The notes under the pieces: generated by a model
What the model was told of the DNA's origin: nothing
The model's input: the letters and a program-made list of their open reading frames with translations, nothing else
The model's database searches: none
Origin: Gammaproteobacteria bacterium
Lineage (GTDB): Bacteria > Pseudomonadota > Gammaproteobacteria > Steroidobacterales > Steroidobacteraceae
Length of the DNA: 38,582 bases
Assembly: GCA_010027845.1 (NCBI GenBank)
Contig: RGUL01000016.1
Coordinates: 1 to 38,582 of the forward strand
Direction of reading: 5' to 3'
Made by a program: the position numbers and the translations under genes
Part shown: in pieces, positions 7,621 to 17,410 of the stretch
How positions within the stretch are numbered: the stretch's first letter is position 1
How the letters are laid out: every line of letters begins with the position of its first letter

Positions 7621-9363
7621 TCAGAGAGCCGCACCAGCGTTCGGCCCGAGCATCCGCGCGCGTACAAGCGGAATCGGTGGTCCGCCGTAAGATAAAAATT
7701 CGTCGTGGAAAGCCTTCCAGGCTTTTTCACCGCCGCGGGTCGCCGTCCAATCGGCGCGCAGTTTGCGGATCATCAACTTGCCGAGCGTGTAGTTGAGGTA
7801 CGCCGGATCGTAGGTGCCGCGCGCCGCTTGCTGCCGCGCCGAACCCGGGCTCTGCAAGCCCTGTTCGCGGAACATGCGTTCGCACTCCGCAAGCGACATA
7901 CCGCGCGTATGCATACCGATCGCACACAGCAAGCGCACGCTACGCAGCAATGCTTCGTTGATCTGGCCGATTTGCGCCGCCGGATCGCCACCGCCTAAAC
8001 CTTTCTCCAGCATCAACTCTTCGGCGTAGTGCGCCCAACCTTCGGCGTAAGCGTAGCCGACGAATAATTTGCCGATCTGCGATTTGGCGCGATTCGCGTG
8101 CAAGAACTGCAGGAAATGCCCCGGCCACACTTCGTGCGCCGAGGTGAACAGCAACATTTGTTTGCCAGGCACGTAACTCGACTGCTCGGCTTTCGGCCAG
8201 CTCGGGTCGGGCGGCGCGATGTAGTAGACCGACGGCAAATTTTTCTCGTACGGCCCAGGAATTTGGATGAAGGCAAAATTTTGTCGATTGAACGGTGGTG
8301 CTTCGTCGACCTCGGCAACTTCCGGACCCGGAATCGTCACCACGTCGTGATCGACGATGAACTTGCGCAGCCCGGCCAGCTGCGCGCGAGCGCCGGCGAC
8401 TGCACCGCCCGCCGGCTTGTCGCGATACACCCGATCATTACAGTCTTCGATCGACGCCCCCGGCGCGTAACGCCCGCAGGCCTTGCGTAAATCGGCGAGG
8501 TTACGCTCGAGATCTTCGCGCCCCGCGCGCTCGACCGCCTCGATCGGCAAGTCGACGCGCTCGGTCATACGCAGCATCAAAGAAAACTTCTCGGCGCCGA
8601 GCGGTTGCGGCGCGATGGCGCGCGACTCGTTCGCCGCCAAATGCTCGGCGAGACCCTGCATCGCCTGCGCCGCAGGCTCGATCGCCGCCGCTAGACGCTG
8701 CTTCAATTGCGGATCGCGCACGCCCGCGAATGCTTGCGGCACGTCTTTACGATAAAAGTCGGCGAGTCCGCCGAAACCCGCGACGCCGAGCTTCACGAAC
8801 GTAGTCGGCAACACCTCGGGCAGGTTAGCGCGGATCACCGGCGCGGCAGCTGCAACGCCCTCGGCGTATTTGATGAATGCCGCCGCTCGCACCTCGATCG
8901 AGGCGTAGGGACGCGTGACGTACACGCTCGGATCGAGTGCGTCGTTCAAATAAAAAGCGGGATTGGTGAACGGCGTGCGAGCCTGCTCCAACCAAAATAA
9001 ATCGTTGTCGATGCGGGCCAACAAATAGTCGCGCTCGAAACGTTGCTCGACGTTGAGCGCGCCGTCGGCATACGCCGCCGCGCGATCACGAAACGCGTGC
9101 AACTCGGCGACCGTTTTCGCGATGCCCGCCGCGCTCCAGTCGGGGAATACGCCGTCGTACTCGTGCCGGCCCTGCCCGACCGCGAACGCAGGATTGGCTT
9201 TGAAATAAGCCGCCACGAACTCGTCGACGAACGCCGACCAAGTAGCCTGCGCGGGCGCCGTCGCGGGTGTCGGCGCAGGCGCTGCGGCTCGCTGGCACCC
9301 CGCCAGCGACAGCGTCATTCCGAGGAACAACGAACAACCGATCTTTGCGAATTGGTTCATCAT
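7621..9363 (-). CDS. DUF885 family putative peptidase, lipoprotein
   Basis: A 580-residue protein with a lipoprotein signal peptide (hydrophobic run then LAGC, Cys23), so it is probably anchored on the periplasmic side of a membrane. DUF885 proteins resemble zinc metallopeptidases. The expected motif HEVWPGH is at residues 410-416, and the downstream YAEGWAHYAEE segment supplies the usual extra glutamate and histidine. The substrate is unknown. GGGAG lies 4 nt before the first ATG at 9363 and 7 nt before a second ATG at 9360, so either could be used. It lies alone on the minus strand between the PPi-PFK gene (convergent) and hppA (divergent). Confidence 0.88.
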   Translation of the reverse strand: MMNQFAKIGCSLFLGMTLSLAGCQRAAAPAPTPATAPAQATWSAFVDEFVAAYFKANPAFAVGQGRHEYDGVFPDWSAAGIAKTVAELHAFRDRAAAYADGALNVEQRFERDYLLARIDNDLFWLEQARTPFTNPAFYLNDALDPSVYVTRPYASIEVRAAAFIKYAEGVAAAAPVIRANLPEVLPTTFVKLGVAGFGGLADFYRKDVPQAFAGVRDPQLKQRLAAAIEPAAQAMQGLAEHLAANESRAIAPQPLGAEKFSLMLRMTERVDLPIEAVERAGREDLERNLADLRKACGRYAPGASIEDCNDRVYRDKPAGGAVAGARAQLAGLRKFIVDHDVVTIPGPEVAEVDEAPPFNRQNFAFIQIPGPYEKNLPSVYYIAPPDPSWPKAEQSSYVPGKQMLLFTSAHEVWPGHFLQFLHANRAKSQIGKLFVGYAYAEGWAHYAEELMLEKGLGGGDPAAQIGQINEALLRSVRLLCAIGMHTRGMSLAECERMFREQGLQSPGSARQQAARGTYDPAYLNYTLGKLMIRKLRADWTATRGGEKAWKAFHDEFLSYGGPPIPLVRARMLGPNAGAAL

Positions 9364-9461
9364 CGATCTCCCGCTCGCCGCGACCCCGACTAGGCGGGTA
9401 CCGAACGAGTCTAACCCATCGCATCCGCCGCGCCGCCACCGGCCGGCGCGGGCGGCGGGTG

Positions 9462-9470
9462 TGCTATATT
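9462..9470 (+). promoter_or_regulatory. Candidate extended -10 promoter for hppA
   Basis: TGC followed by TATATT forms an extended -10 element in an otherwise very GC-rich region, about 37 nt of predicted leader before the hppA ATG. No -35 is recognisable, which is tolerated by extended -10 promoters. A strong AGGGGGA ribosome-binding site lies at 9498-9504. Confidence 0.4.
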
Positions 9471-9513
9471 TCCGCGCCTTTTTTACGGCCTGTCCTCAGG
9501 GGGAATCAGTCGA

Positions 9514-11547
9514 ATGGACGCCAATCTCTGGCTTTGGATCGCAATCGGTGCGGGCGTGCTCGCAGTTCTTTACGGCGCCGTTTCGGCCGCCTCCATCAAC
9601 GCCCTGCCGGCTGGCAACGCCCGCATGCAGGAAATCGCCGCAGCCGTGCAGGCTGGCGCGAAGGCCTACCTATCCCGTCAGTACAACACCATCGCGCTGG
9701 TCGGCGTCGTGCTGTTCGTGCTGCTCGGCGTCGCCCTCAATTGGGAAACCGCGGGCGGCTTCGCAGTTGGTGCGATCCTCTCCGGTGCCGCGGGCTTCAT
9801 CGGCATGAACGTGTCGGTGCGTGCGAACGTGCGTACGGCCGAAGCCGCAAACAACGGCCTCAACGCCGCGCTGCAGGTCGCGTTCAAAGGCGGCGCGATC
9901 ACCGGTATGTTGGTGGTCGGCCTCGGCCTGCTTGGCGTCGCGGGCTACTACCTCGCGATGAGCCAAACCATCGGTTCGGAGCCGGCACTGCATTCCCTCG
10001 TCGGTCTCGCCTTCGGCGGCTCTTTGATCTCCATCTTCGCGCGACTCGGCGGCGGCATCTTCACCAAAGGTGCGGACGTCGGTGCCGATCTCGTCGGCAA
10101 GGTTGAAGCGGGAATTCCGGAAGACGATCCGCGTAACCCCGCCGTGATCGCCGACAACGTCGGTGACAACGTCGGCGACTGCGCCGGCATGGCCGCCGAC
10201 TTGTTTGAAACCTATGCGGTGACGCTGGTGGCGACCATGTTGCTGGGTGGACTTTTGATGAAGGGCGCCGGTGATTCGGCCGTCATCTATCCGCTTGCAC
10301 TCGGCGCTGCCTCGATCGTCGCGTCGATCGTCGGCACCTTCTTCGTGAAGGTCAGCGACGGCGGCAAGATCATGAACGCGCTTTACAAGGGTGTGATCGT
10401 TTCGGGCGTGATTTCCGCGATCTCGTTTTGGTTCATCACCCAAGCGCTGGTGCCGGGCGAGTTCGCCGGCATGTTCGGCTGCACCTTGATCGGCCTCGCG
10501 CTCACCGCGGCGATGATCATCATCACCGAGTACTACACCGCGACCGAATACAGCCCCGTGCAAAAAGTGGCCGAGGCCTCCCAAACGGGCCACGCGACCA
10601 ACATGATCGCCGGACTCGGCGTATCGATGAAGTCGACTGCGTTGCCCGTGATCGCCGTGTGTTTGGCGATCTGGGGTGCGTTTTCACTCGAAGGGCTCTA
10701 TGGCATCGCAATCGCTGCGACCGCCATGTTGTCGCTCACCGGCATGATCGTCGCACTCGACGCTTATGGGCCGATCACCGACAACGCCGGTGGCATCGCC
10801 GAGATGTCGGGCCTCGACAAGAAGGTCCGCAACATCACCGATCCGCTGGACGCCGTCGGCAATACGACCAAAGCCGTCACCAAAGGCTATGCGATCGGTT
10901 CGGCAGGCCTCGCGGCGCTCGTGCTGTTCGCCGATTACACCCACAACCTCGAAGCGGCCGGCAAACTGCAAGAGTTCTCGTTATCGGATCCGGCGGTGAT
11001 CATCGGCCTGTTCATCGGCGGTCTCGTGCCGTATCTGTTCGCCGCGATGGCGATGGAGGCGGTCGGTCGCGCAGCGGGCTCGGTGGTGACGGAAGTGCGT
11101 CGCCAGTTCCGCGAGATCAAAGGCATCATGGAAGGTACGGCGAAGCCGGACTACTCCAAGGCCGTCGATCTTTTAACGAAGGCGGCGATCAAAGAAATGG
11201 TCGTGCCGTCGTTGTTGCCGATCCTCGTGCCGGTCGTGATCGCATTCGGCATGAACGCGATGATGGGTCCGGGCGCCGGAATCAAAGCGCTCGGTGGTCT
11301 GCTCATCGGTACCATCGTGACCGGTCTGTTCGTCGCGATCTCGATGTGCACCGGCGGCGGCGCTTGGGACAACGCCAAGAAGTACATCGAGGAAGGTCAC
11401 TTCGGCGGCAAGGGCTCGGACGCCCACAAGGCGGCGGTCACCGGTGACACCGTCGGTGACCCGTACAAAGACACCGCGGGCCCGGCGATCAACCCGTTGA
11501 TCAAGATCATCAATATCGTCGCACTGCTGCTCGTGCCGCTGCTCTGA
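9514..11547 (+). CDS. hppA: K+-independent proton-translocating membrane pyrophosphatase
   Basis: A 677-residue integral membrane H+-PPase that couples hydrolysis of pyrophosphate to proton export across the inner membrane. It has about 16 hydrophobic helices. The catalytic signature runs through [20 protein letters not shown] and [19 protein letters not shown], with a second acidic set near the end ([17 protein letters not shown]). The segment [17 protein letters not shown] carries lysine at residue 453, where K+-dependent enzymes have alanine, which marks the K+-independent, H+-pumping class. The ATG at 9514 follows a strong AGGGGGA at 9498-9504. The gene is monocistronic, with a strong terminator 22 bp after the stop. 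Confidence 0.96.
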   Translation: MDANLWLWIAIGAGVLAVLYGAVSAASINALPAGNARMQEIAAAVQAGAKAYLSRQYNTIALVGVVLFVLLGVALNWETAGGFAVGAILSGAAGFIGMNVSVRANVRTAEAANNGLNAALQVAFKGGAITGMLVVGLGLLGVAGYYLAMSQTIGSEPALHSLVGLAFGGSLISIFARLGGGIFTKGADVGADLVGKVEAGIPEDDPRNPAVIADNVGDNVGDCAGMAADLFETYAVTLVATMLLGGLLMKGAGDSAVIYPLALGAASIVASIVGTFFVKVSDGGKIMNALYKGVIVSGVISAISFWFITQALVPGEFAGMFGCTLIGLALTAAMIIITEYYTATEYSPVQKVAEASQTGHATNMIAGLGVSMKSTALPVIAVCLAIWGAFSLEGLYGIAIAATAMLSLTGMIVALDAYGPITDNAGGIAEMSGLDKKVRNITDPLDAVGNTTKAVTKGYAIGSAGLAALVLFADYTHNLEAAGKLQEFSLSDPAVIIGLFIGGLVPYLFAAMAMEAVGRAAGSVVTEVRRQFREIKGIMEGTAKPDYSKAVDLLTKAAIKEMVVPSLLPILVPVVIAFGMNAMMGPGAGIKALGGLLIGTIVTGLFVAISMCTGGGAWDNAKKYIEEGHFGGKGSDAHKAAVTGDTVGDPYKDTAGPAINPLIKIINIVALLLVPLL

Positions 11548-11568
11548 CGCAGACGCGACCTCGCAACG

Positions 11569-11601
11569 CGAAAAAGCCCCGGCGACCCCGGGGCTTTTTC
11601 G
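11569..11601 (+). terminator. Rho-independent terminator after hppA
   Basis: A 14-bp perfect stem (11569-11582 with 11588-11601) closes over a 5-nt loop; its core is GCCCCGG/CCGGGGC. The flanking A and T tracts pair within the stem, and the T run on the plus strand follows the GC core. The A tract upstream makes it potentially bidirectional, but no minus-strand gene ends here. Confidence 0.92.
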
Positions 11602-11654
11602 TTAGCTCGCCTTCGTTACGTCGCCAGCACTGCGGGCGGTGCTCGTTGTCAATC

Positions 11655-11683
11655 TTTGCAGCGGCGGCGCCGCGCGCTAGATT
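11655..11683 (+). promoter_or_regulatory. Candidate promoter for the M16 peptidase-bufferin operon
   Basis: TTTGCA (11655-11660), a 17-bp spacer and TAGATT (11678-11683) lie between the hppA terminator and the GTG start at 11712, giving a predicted leader of about 22 nt. The match to sigma-70 is moderate. A TTGTCA at 11646 is closer to the -35 consensus but its spacing to this -10 is 26 bp. Confidence 0.4.
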
Positions 11684-11711
11684 GGGCTTATCGACCGTTT
11701 CGGAGTTCCCT

Positions 11712-14441
11712 GTGAAGCAACTTATCCGCGCCACGCTGCTGGTGCTCACCACCCTCGTCGCCCCGATCACCGCAGTGGCTGCACCGGAGAAGGTCGCAGC
11801 CGCCGAAGGCATCACCGAGTACCGTCTCGCCAACGGCCTGCGCGTGCTGCTGTTCCCGGATGCTTCGAAACCGACCGCGACCGTCAACATCACCTACCTC
11901 GTCGGCTCGCGACACGAAGGCTACGGCGAGAGCGGCATGGCGCACCTGCTCGAACACCTAGCGTTCAAAGGCACGCCGCGGCACCCAAACATTCCGCAAG
12001 AACTCACCGCGCACGGCGCACGACCGAACGGCACCACTTGGTTCGATCGTACGAACTACTTCGAAACCTTCGCTGCCACCGACGAGAACTTGCGATGGGC
12101 GCTCGATCTTGAAGCCGATCGCATGGTCAATTCCTTCATCGCCGAGAAGGATCTGCGCAGCGAATTCTCGGTCGTGCGCAACGAGTTCGAATCGGGCGAA
12201 AACAATCCGGGTCGAGTATTGCTCGAGCGCGTGATGTCGACCGCATATCTTTGGCACAACTACGGTAAGTCGACCATCGGTTCACGCGAAGACATCGAGC
12301 GCGTTCCGATCGAGAGCCTGCGCGCCTTCTACAAAAAATATTATCAGCCCGATAACGCGGTGCTCACCGTCGCCGGCAAATTCGACGAATCCAAGACGCT
12401 CGCGTGGATTCAGGAATTCTTCGGTCCGATCCCGAAACCGACGCGCGTGCTGCAACCGACCTACACGGTCGAGCCCACTCAAGATGGCGAGCGTCACGTC
12501 ACGCTGCGTCGCGTCGGCGACGTGCAAGTGACGGCCGCGGGCTATCACATTCCCTCCGGCAACCATCCCGACTACGCCGCGGTCGAGATTCTCTCCGAGG
12601 TTTTGACGGCTGAACCGTCGGGTCGTCTCTACAAAGCCTTGGTCGAAACTCGCAAAGCGAGTGGTGTCGGCGGTATCGCATTCGAACTGCGCGATCCGGG
12701 CTACACCTATTTCGCAGCAGAAGTTTTGAAGGACAAACCGGTCGCCGAAGCGACCACGGCCATGCTCGCAGTGTTCGATACGCTCGCCAAAAATCCGATC
12801 ACGGACGAGGAAGTGCAGCGCGCTAAGAACACCATTCTCAAAAATTTCGAACTCACCTACGCCAACAGCGAACGCGTCGGACTCGGTCTGTCCGAATACA
12901 TCGCCAAAGGCGACTGGCGCCTATGGCTGTGGTCGCGCGATCAGACCGAGAAGGTCACGGCCGCCGACGTGAACCGCGTCGCCGCTCTATATTTCAAGCC
13001 CTCGAATCGAACCACCGGTCTCTTCGTACCGGAAGCGACACCCGATCGCGCGGCGATTCCGCAAGCGCCAGAACCGTCGGTCACGCTCAAAGATTTCAAA
13101 GGCAAGCAAGCATTGAAACAGGCGGAGGTGTTCGACCCGTCGCCGACCAACATCGCCGTGCGCTCGCGTAGCGAGACACTGCCGGGCGGCGCACGCTACA
13201 CCTTCCTGACCAAGTCGACGCGCGGCAACACCGTGAACGTGGTGATCACGCTCAACATTGGCAGTCTCGAGTCTTTGCGCGGCAAAGCAACCGTCGCCGA
13301 TCTAACGGCTGCGATGCTACGACGGGGCACGGCGAATCGCAGCTTCCAGCAAATCAACGACGAGCTCGACCGTCTCAAAGCACAACTCAATATCGGCGGC
13401 GGCGGACAAGTCGTGAACGTTTCGCTGCAAACGGTGCGCGAGAATCTGGTGCCGGCACTCGAGATCGTCGCCGATTTGCTGCGGGCGCCGAACTTCCCCG
13501 AAGCCGAATTCACGAAACTGCGTGACGAACTGCTCGCCAACATCGAGCAGGCGCGCAGTGATCCGCAGGCACTGGCCGCACTCGCGTTGCGCTCGACGCT
13601 CGACCCGTATCCGGCGGAGGATTTCCGTCACGTGCTGAACTTCGACGAACGCAGCGCGGCGATCAAAGCCGTGAAGAGTGCCGAGCTACGCGCCTTCCAC
13701 GCCGACTTCTACAACGCTGCGAAGGCGAACGTCGCGGTGGTCGGCGACTTCGACGAAACGGCGACACGCGCCGCACTCGGCGCGATGTTGGCCGATTGGA
13801 AATCTAAGGTGGTGTTCGTGCGCGCCACGGAGCAACACTTCGACGTGCCGGCGGTGACCCGCAAAATCGAGACCCCGGACAAGGCGAACGCGGTGATGCT
13901 CGCCGGCAGCAATCTCGCGCTGCGCGACGACGACGCCGACTATCCGGCGCTCGTGATGGCGAATTACATGTTCGGCGGCGGATTTTTGAACTCGCGGCTT
14001 GCGGTGCGCATCCGCCAAAAAGACGGACTCAGCTACGGTGTCGCCTCGCAGTTGAATGCGAGTTCGCTCGACAAGGCTGGTGGTTTCGGCGCCTTCGCGA
14101 TCTACAACCCGGGTAATTCGGCCAAACTCGTCGCCGCCTATCGCGAGGAAGTCGCCCGCATGCTGGCGAGCGGCTTCACCGACGAAGAGTTACGCGATGC
14201 ACGCAGCGGTTGGCTGCAGAGTCGCAACGTGACGCGCTCGCAAGATCGCAGTCTCGCTTCGCGCTTGTCCGGACTGCTCTACCTCGGTCGCACGATCGAG
14301 TGGGATGCGGAACTCGAACGCAAAGTGGCAGGTCTCAAGATTGCCGACGTGAATGCGGCGGTACAACGCTGGATCAAACCCGACTCGATCACCATCGTCG
14401 AGGCGGGCGACTTCGCAAGCAAAGGGAGCAACGTGAAATGA
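11712..14441 (+). CDS. Secreted M16 family (insulinase/pitrilysin-like) zinc metallopeptidase
   Basis: A 909-residue two-domain M16 protein with an N-terminal signal peptide ending near AVAA (about residue 24), so it is probably periplasmic. The inverted zinc site HLLEH is at residues 78-82, and the third ligand is the glutamate of VVRNEFE (E158), 76 residues downstream, as in pitrilysin. The second half (from about residue 450) is the usual inactive M16 domain, containing the [20 protein letters not shown] block. The GTG at 11712 is chosen because CGGAG lies 6 nt upstream and the signal peptide begins there; a longer in-frame start at 11646 would spoil the signal peptide. Its stop overlaps the bufferin precursor ATG (ATGA), making it the first gene of that operon. 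Confidence 0.92.
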   Translation: MKQLIRATLLVLTTLVAPITAVAAPEKVAAAEGITEYRLANGLRVLLFPDASKPTATVNITYLVGSRHEGYGESGMAHLLEHLAFKGTPRHPNIPQELTAHGARPNGTTWFDRTNYFETFAATDENLRWALDLEADRMVNSFIAEKDLRSEFSVVRNEFESGENNPGRVLLERVMSTAYLWHNYGKSTIGSREDIERVPIESLRAFYKKYYQPDNAVLTVAGKFDESKTLAWIQEFFGPIPKPTRVLQPTYTVEPTQDGERHVTLRRVGDVQVTAAGYHIPSGNHPDYAAVEILSEVLTAEPSGRLYKALVETRKASGVGGIAFELRDPGYTYFAAEVLKDKPVAEATTAMLAVFDTLAKNPITDEEVQRAKNTILKNFELTYANSERVGLGLSEYIAKGDWRLWLWSRDQTEKVTAADVNRVAALYFKPSNRTTGLFVPEATPDRAAIPQAPEPSVTLKDFKGKQALKQAEVFDPSPTNIAVRSRSETLPGGARYTFLTKSTRGNTVNVVITLNIGSLESLRGKATVADLTAAMLRRGTANRSFQQINDELDRLKAQLNIGGGGQVVNVSLQTVRENLVPALEIVADLLRAPNFPEAEFTKLRDELLANIEQARSDPQALAALALRSTLDPYPAEDFRHVLNFDERSAAIKAVKSAELRAFHADFYNAAKANVAVVGDFDETATRAALGAMLADWKSKVVFVRATEQHFDVPAVTRKIETPDKANAVMLAGSNLALRDDDADYPALVMANYMFGGGFLNSRLAVRIRQKDGLSYGVASQLNASSLDKAGGFGAFAIYNPGNSAKLVAAYREEVARMLASGFTDEELRDARSGWLQSRNVTRSQDRSLASRLSGLLYLGRTIEWDAELERKVAGLKIADVNAAVQRWIKPDSITIVEAGDFASKGSNVK

Positions 14442-14704
14442 ATCGCACTTCGACGAATCGCAACGCATTGATCATCGCGGCGGTCGGCACGCTCGTTGGC
14501 CTCGGCGTCGCGCAGGCCATGGGCGCCAAAGAGGGCATGGAAAAATGCTACGGCGTTGCGAAAGCCGGTAAGAACGATTGCGCGGCCAATGGCCACTCCT
14601 GCGCCGCGCAAGCGAAAGCCGACGGCGACAAGAACGAATGGATCGCCGTGCCTAAGGGAACTTGCGAGAAGCTCGTCGGCGGCAGCCTGACCCCCGGCGG
14701 TTGA
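14438..14704 (+). CDS. bufA1: Bufferin-type RiPP precursor (DUF2282 family)
   Basis: An 88-residue protein with a signal-like hydrophobic N-terminus (about residues 9-27, ending AQA) and a small mature part with four cysteines at 37, 48, 55 and 76. The pattern [15 protein letters not shown]...HSC...PKGTCEK...GGSLTP is the DUF2282 signature. These proteins are now described as bufferins, exported RiPPs that bind copper and protect against metal stress. In characterised members the two central cysteines (here 48 and 55) are modified by an MNIO enzyme. The ATG overlaps the M16 peptidase stop by 4 bp, and the maturase gene follows directly, so the RiPP role is well supported by context. Confidence 0.92.
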   Translation: MNRTSTNRNALIIAAVGTLVGLGVAQAMGAKEGMEKCYGVAKAGKNDCAANGHSCAAQAKADGDKNEWIAVPKGTCEKLVGGSLTPGG

Positions 14705-15573
14705 GCGGGTCGCGTCCGGCGGGCTGGAATTGTGACGCGCCGCGCGCGACCGGCATCGGTCTGCGCGGCGCGCATCATCGCGACTGGCTCGAAGGTCGCG
14801 GCCGCGCCGGCTGGCTAGAGGCACACGCCGAAAACTACTTCGCGGCCGGCGGCGCACTGCCTGCGATCCTCGACCGATTGCGTTGTGACCGACCGCTCGC
14901 ACTACACGGCGTAGGTCTTTCTTTGGGCGGCATCGATCCGCTAGCCCCCTCGCATCTAACAGCCTGGCGCCGGCTCGTCGACCGTCACGATCCGTGCGTG
15001 ATCTCGGAACATCTTTGTTGGGGCGCGAACTCCGGCGTGCACTTCAACGACTTGCTGCCACTGCCCTACACCGAAGAATCGTTACGGCACGTCGCCGAAC
15101 GCATCACTCAATTCCAAGATGCCGTCGGCCGTCGCGTGCTGATCGAAAACGTCTCGAGTTACGTACGCTTCGCCGAATCGACGCTCACCGAGTGGGAATT
15201 CTTAGCCGAGCTAGTGACACTGACCGACTGCGGGCTGCTGCTCGACGTGAACAACGTCTACGTGAACGCGATCAACCATCACTTCGAAGCCTGCGATTTT
15301 TTGAACGCCTTGCCGAGCGCGGCGATCGGCGAAATTCATCTCGCAGGACATGCACGCACCACCGTCGAAGGCGCGACGCTCTGCATCGACACGCACGACC
15401 GCGAGATCTGCGCGGACGTGTGGGCGCTCTACGCACATGCCGTGCGCCGGCACGGCCGCAAGCCAACCTTGATCGAGTGGGACGCAGCACTACCGTCGCT
15501 CGCGACGCTAGAAGCCGAAGCGGCGCGCGCCGACGCGATCGCATACGGCATCGAAAGAGCGACGCATGACTGA
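14701..15573 (+). CDS. bufB1: MNIO (DUF692) bufferin-modifying multinuclear iron oxidase
   Basis: About 290 residues of a TIM-barrel multinuclear non-heme iron-dependent oxidase (DUF692), the family of MbnB and TglH that modifies cysteines in RiPP precursors. Family motifs are all present: [57 protein letters not shown] and IDTHD, which carry the iron-binding His, Glu, Asp and Asn residues. No ATG precedes GIGLR. A TTG at 14701 that overlaps the precursor stop (TTGA) is the most economical start; another TTG at 14662 is possible. The gene overlaps the next one by 8 bp. Its substrate is very probably the adjacent DUF2282 peptide. Confidence 0.9.
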   Translation: MSGSRPAGWNCDAPRATGIGLRGAHHRDWLEGRGRAGWLEAHAENYFAAGGALPAILDRLRCDRPLALHGVGLSLGGIDPLAPSHLTAWRRLVDRHDPCVISEHLCWGANSGVHFNDLLPLPYTEESLRHVAERITQFQDAVGRRVLIENVSSYVRFAESTLTEWEFLAELVTLTDCGLLLDVNNVYVNAINHHFEACDFLNALPSAAIGEIHLAGHARTTVEGATLCIDTHDREICADVWALYAHAVRRHGRKPTLIEWDAALPSLATLEAEAARADAIAYGIERATHD

Positions 15574-16342
15574 ACTCGCCGCCACCCAACACGCTTTCGC
15601 CGCCGAATTGCTCGCGACGACGCGGCCCGCAGGCGGCATGGGTGTTTACCACGACAATCACCGCGCGAATGTTCGGCAGGCACTCGAACTCGCTTACCCC
15701 GCACTGCGACGCTTGGTCGGCGCGCAATATTTTGCCCAACTCGTGGCGCAGTACCGCGTAGGCACACCGTCCCGCAGTGGCGATCTGCACCACGCGGGCG
15801 CGGGGTTCGCGCCCTTCGTGCATGCGCATTTTTCGACACCCGACGCTGCAGCGCGCTACGCGTGTTTAGGTGATGTCGCCGCACTCGAGTGGGCCTGGCA
15901 AGAAGTCTTCGTGGCCGAGGACGCTCCGACGCTCGAACCGAACGCGCTGGCGTCGATCGCCGAGTCGTCTTGGCCGGCGCTGCGTTTCCGCTTGCATCCG
16001 GCCTGCCGACTCGTCGGTTCGCGCTACCCGATCCACGCGCTCTGGATCGCCAATCGCGACGCGGCAGGCGACGCCGCGGTCGATCTCGACGCCGGAGCCG
16101 AATACGTATTTTTGACACGCCCTCAGCACGAGATTTTGGTGCGTCGCATCACATCGGCGGCCTTCGAGTTTCTGCGTGCACTACAAGCACGGACCACGCT
16201 CGCCGAGGCCACCGAACGCGCATGCGCGGTCGACTCGACGTTCGACCTGCTCGCGACGCTCGTCGACACGTTTCGCGCAGGGGCGATCACCCAGTGCGCG
16301 ACCGAGCTCGCGCCACTTGGCAGCGCGGCGCAAAACACGTAA
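15566..16342 (+). CDS. bufC1: DUF2063 family bufferin partner protein
   Basis: A 258-residue cytoplasmic protein with the N-terminal DUF2063 (labelled putative DNA-binding) domain. The family signature is YHDNHRANVRQALELAYPAL followed by RRLVGAQYF. The rest is a less conserved C-terminal domain with a possible winged-helix-like segment (about residues 185-240). In bufferin and other MNIO operons this protein accompanies the DUF692 enzyme and is thought to present the precursor peptide rather than bind DNA. Its ATG lies 8 bp inside the end of bufB1, showing tight coupling. It is the last gene of the operon; no clear terminator follows before the methyltransferase gene 45 bp away. Confidence 0.9.
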   Translation: MTELAATQHAFAAELLATTRPAGGMGVYHDNHRANVRQALELAYPALRRLVGAQYFAQLVAQYRVGTPSRSGDLHHAGAGFAPFVHAHFSTPDAAARYACLGDVAALEWAWQEVFVAEDAPTLEPNALASIAESSWPALRFRLHPACRLVGSRYPIHALWIANRDAAGDAAVDLDAGAEYVFLTRPQHEILVRRITSAAFEFLRALQARTTLAEATERACAVDSTFDLLATLVDTFRAGAITQCATELAPLGSAAQNT

Positions 16343-16387
16343 TTTCGCGCCCGCCGGCTCGCGGCCCACACATTCCACGGAAGCGCC

Positions 16388-17044
16388 ATGTCGTTCGAAA
16401 CCGTTCGCCAGCAGATGATCCAGCAACAACTGCGTACCTGGGACGTACTCGATACCGCGGTGCTCGAAATCTTCGACCGGCTGCCGCGCGAAACCTTCGT
16501 GCCGCCGAACTATGCCGACGTGGCCTATGCCGACACGCAGATCCCGCTCGGTTCGGGCAACTTCATGCTGACGCCGAAAATCGCCGGGCGCATCCTGCAA
16601 GCGGTGCGGCCGCGCGCGGGTGAGCGCGTGCTCGAGATCGGCACGGGCTCCGGCTATCTGACCGCCGCCCTCGCCGCGAACGGTAGCGACGTGCGCTCGC
16701 TCGAACGGCGCGCCGATTTGGCGACGCGTGCAGCGGCCACGCTCGCGGCACTTTCGATCGGTAATGCTCGAATCGAACATCGTGATGCGTACTCGCCCGA
16801 AGCACTGGGCAGCGGTGTACACGACGTCATCGTGTTGACGGCTTCTTTGCCTTGCGACGACGAACGCTTCGAGCGACAACTCGCGATCGGTGGTCGCTTG
16901 TTTGCGGTCGTCGGTCGTGCGCCGGTGATGACCGCGATGCTCGTCGAACGCATCGGCGAGCGCGATTTTCGTCGCACGGAATTATTCGAAACCCAACTCG
17001 AGCCGTTGGTCGGCGCCAATGGCCCAGCTGGCTTCGAGTTTTGA
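16388..17044 (+). CDS. pcm: Protein-L-isoaspartate O-methyltransferase family protein
   Basis: A 218-residue SAM-dependent methyltransferase of the PCMT family. The SAM-binding motif I, VLEIGTGSGYL, is at residues 81-91, and an N-terminal MIQQQLRTWDVLD segment precedes it. The region that in canonical Pcm reads like SQPYIVA is here FMLTPKIAGRIL, so this is the divergent pcm-like paralogue found beside tolC in Xanthomonads and pseudomonads. Repair of isoaspartyl residues is therefore plausible but not assured. The stop overlaps an in-frame ATG of the rhodanese gene and lies 23 bp before its preferred start; the two genes form an operon. Confidence 0.85.
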   Translation: MSFETVRQQMIQQQLRTWDVLDTAVLEIFDRLPRETFVPPNYADVAYADTQIPLGSGNFMLTPKIAGRILQAVRPRAGERVLEIGTGSGYLTAALAANGSDVRSLERRADLATRAAATLAALSIGNARIEHRDAYSPEALGSGVHDVIVLTASLPCDDERFERQLAIGGRLFAVVGRAPVMTAMLVERIGERDFRRTELFETQLEPLVGANGPAGFEF

Positions 17045-17067
17045 TGCGCGGTGCGCAGGATCGTCCC

Positions 17068-17388
17068 ATGGTCAATGAAATCACCGTCGAAGAATTAAAG
17101 GCCCAGCTGGACGCCGGAAAACCGCCGCGCATCCTCGATGTGCGCGAAGCATGGGAACTCGACCTCTGCAAACTCGAGCCGATCGTGCACATTCCGCTCG
17201 GCCAATTGCCCGAGCGCTGCACGGAACTCGATGCGAACGAGCCACTGCTCGTGATGTGCCGCTCGGGCGGTCGCAGCATGCAAGCCGCTCAGTTCCTCGC
17301 CCAGCGCGGATTTCGGTCAGTGACCAATCTCGCGGGTGGAATTCTCGCTTGGGCGGAACGCATCGACCGCTCGATACGTCCATACTGA
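17068..17388 (+). CDS. Single-domain rhodanese-like sulfurtransferase
   Basis: A 106-residue cytoplasmic rhodanese domain. The active-site loop CRSGGRS places the persulfide-forming cysteine at residue 64, preceded by LLVM, and the N-terminal RILDVREAWE motif is typical. The preferred ATG at 17068 has AGGA 7 nt upstream; an ATG at 17044, overlapping the methyltransferase stop, would add eight residues. It lies between the pcm-like gene and tolC, a neighbourhood shared with related gammaproteobacteria. The physiological sulfur donor and acceptor cannot be deduced from the sequence. Confidence 0.9.
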   Translation: MVNEITVEELKAQLDAGKPPRILDVREAWELDLCKLEPIVHIPLGQLPERCTELDANEPLLVMCRSGGRSMQAAQFLAQRGFRSVTNLAGGILAWAERIDRSIRPY

Positions 17389-17410
17389 TACCTTCGGCGC
17401 AGCATCCCGG

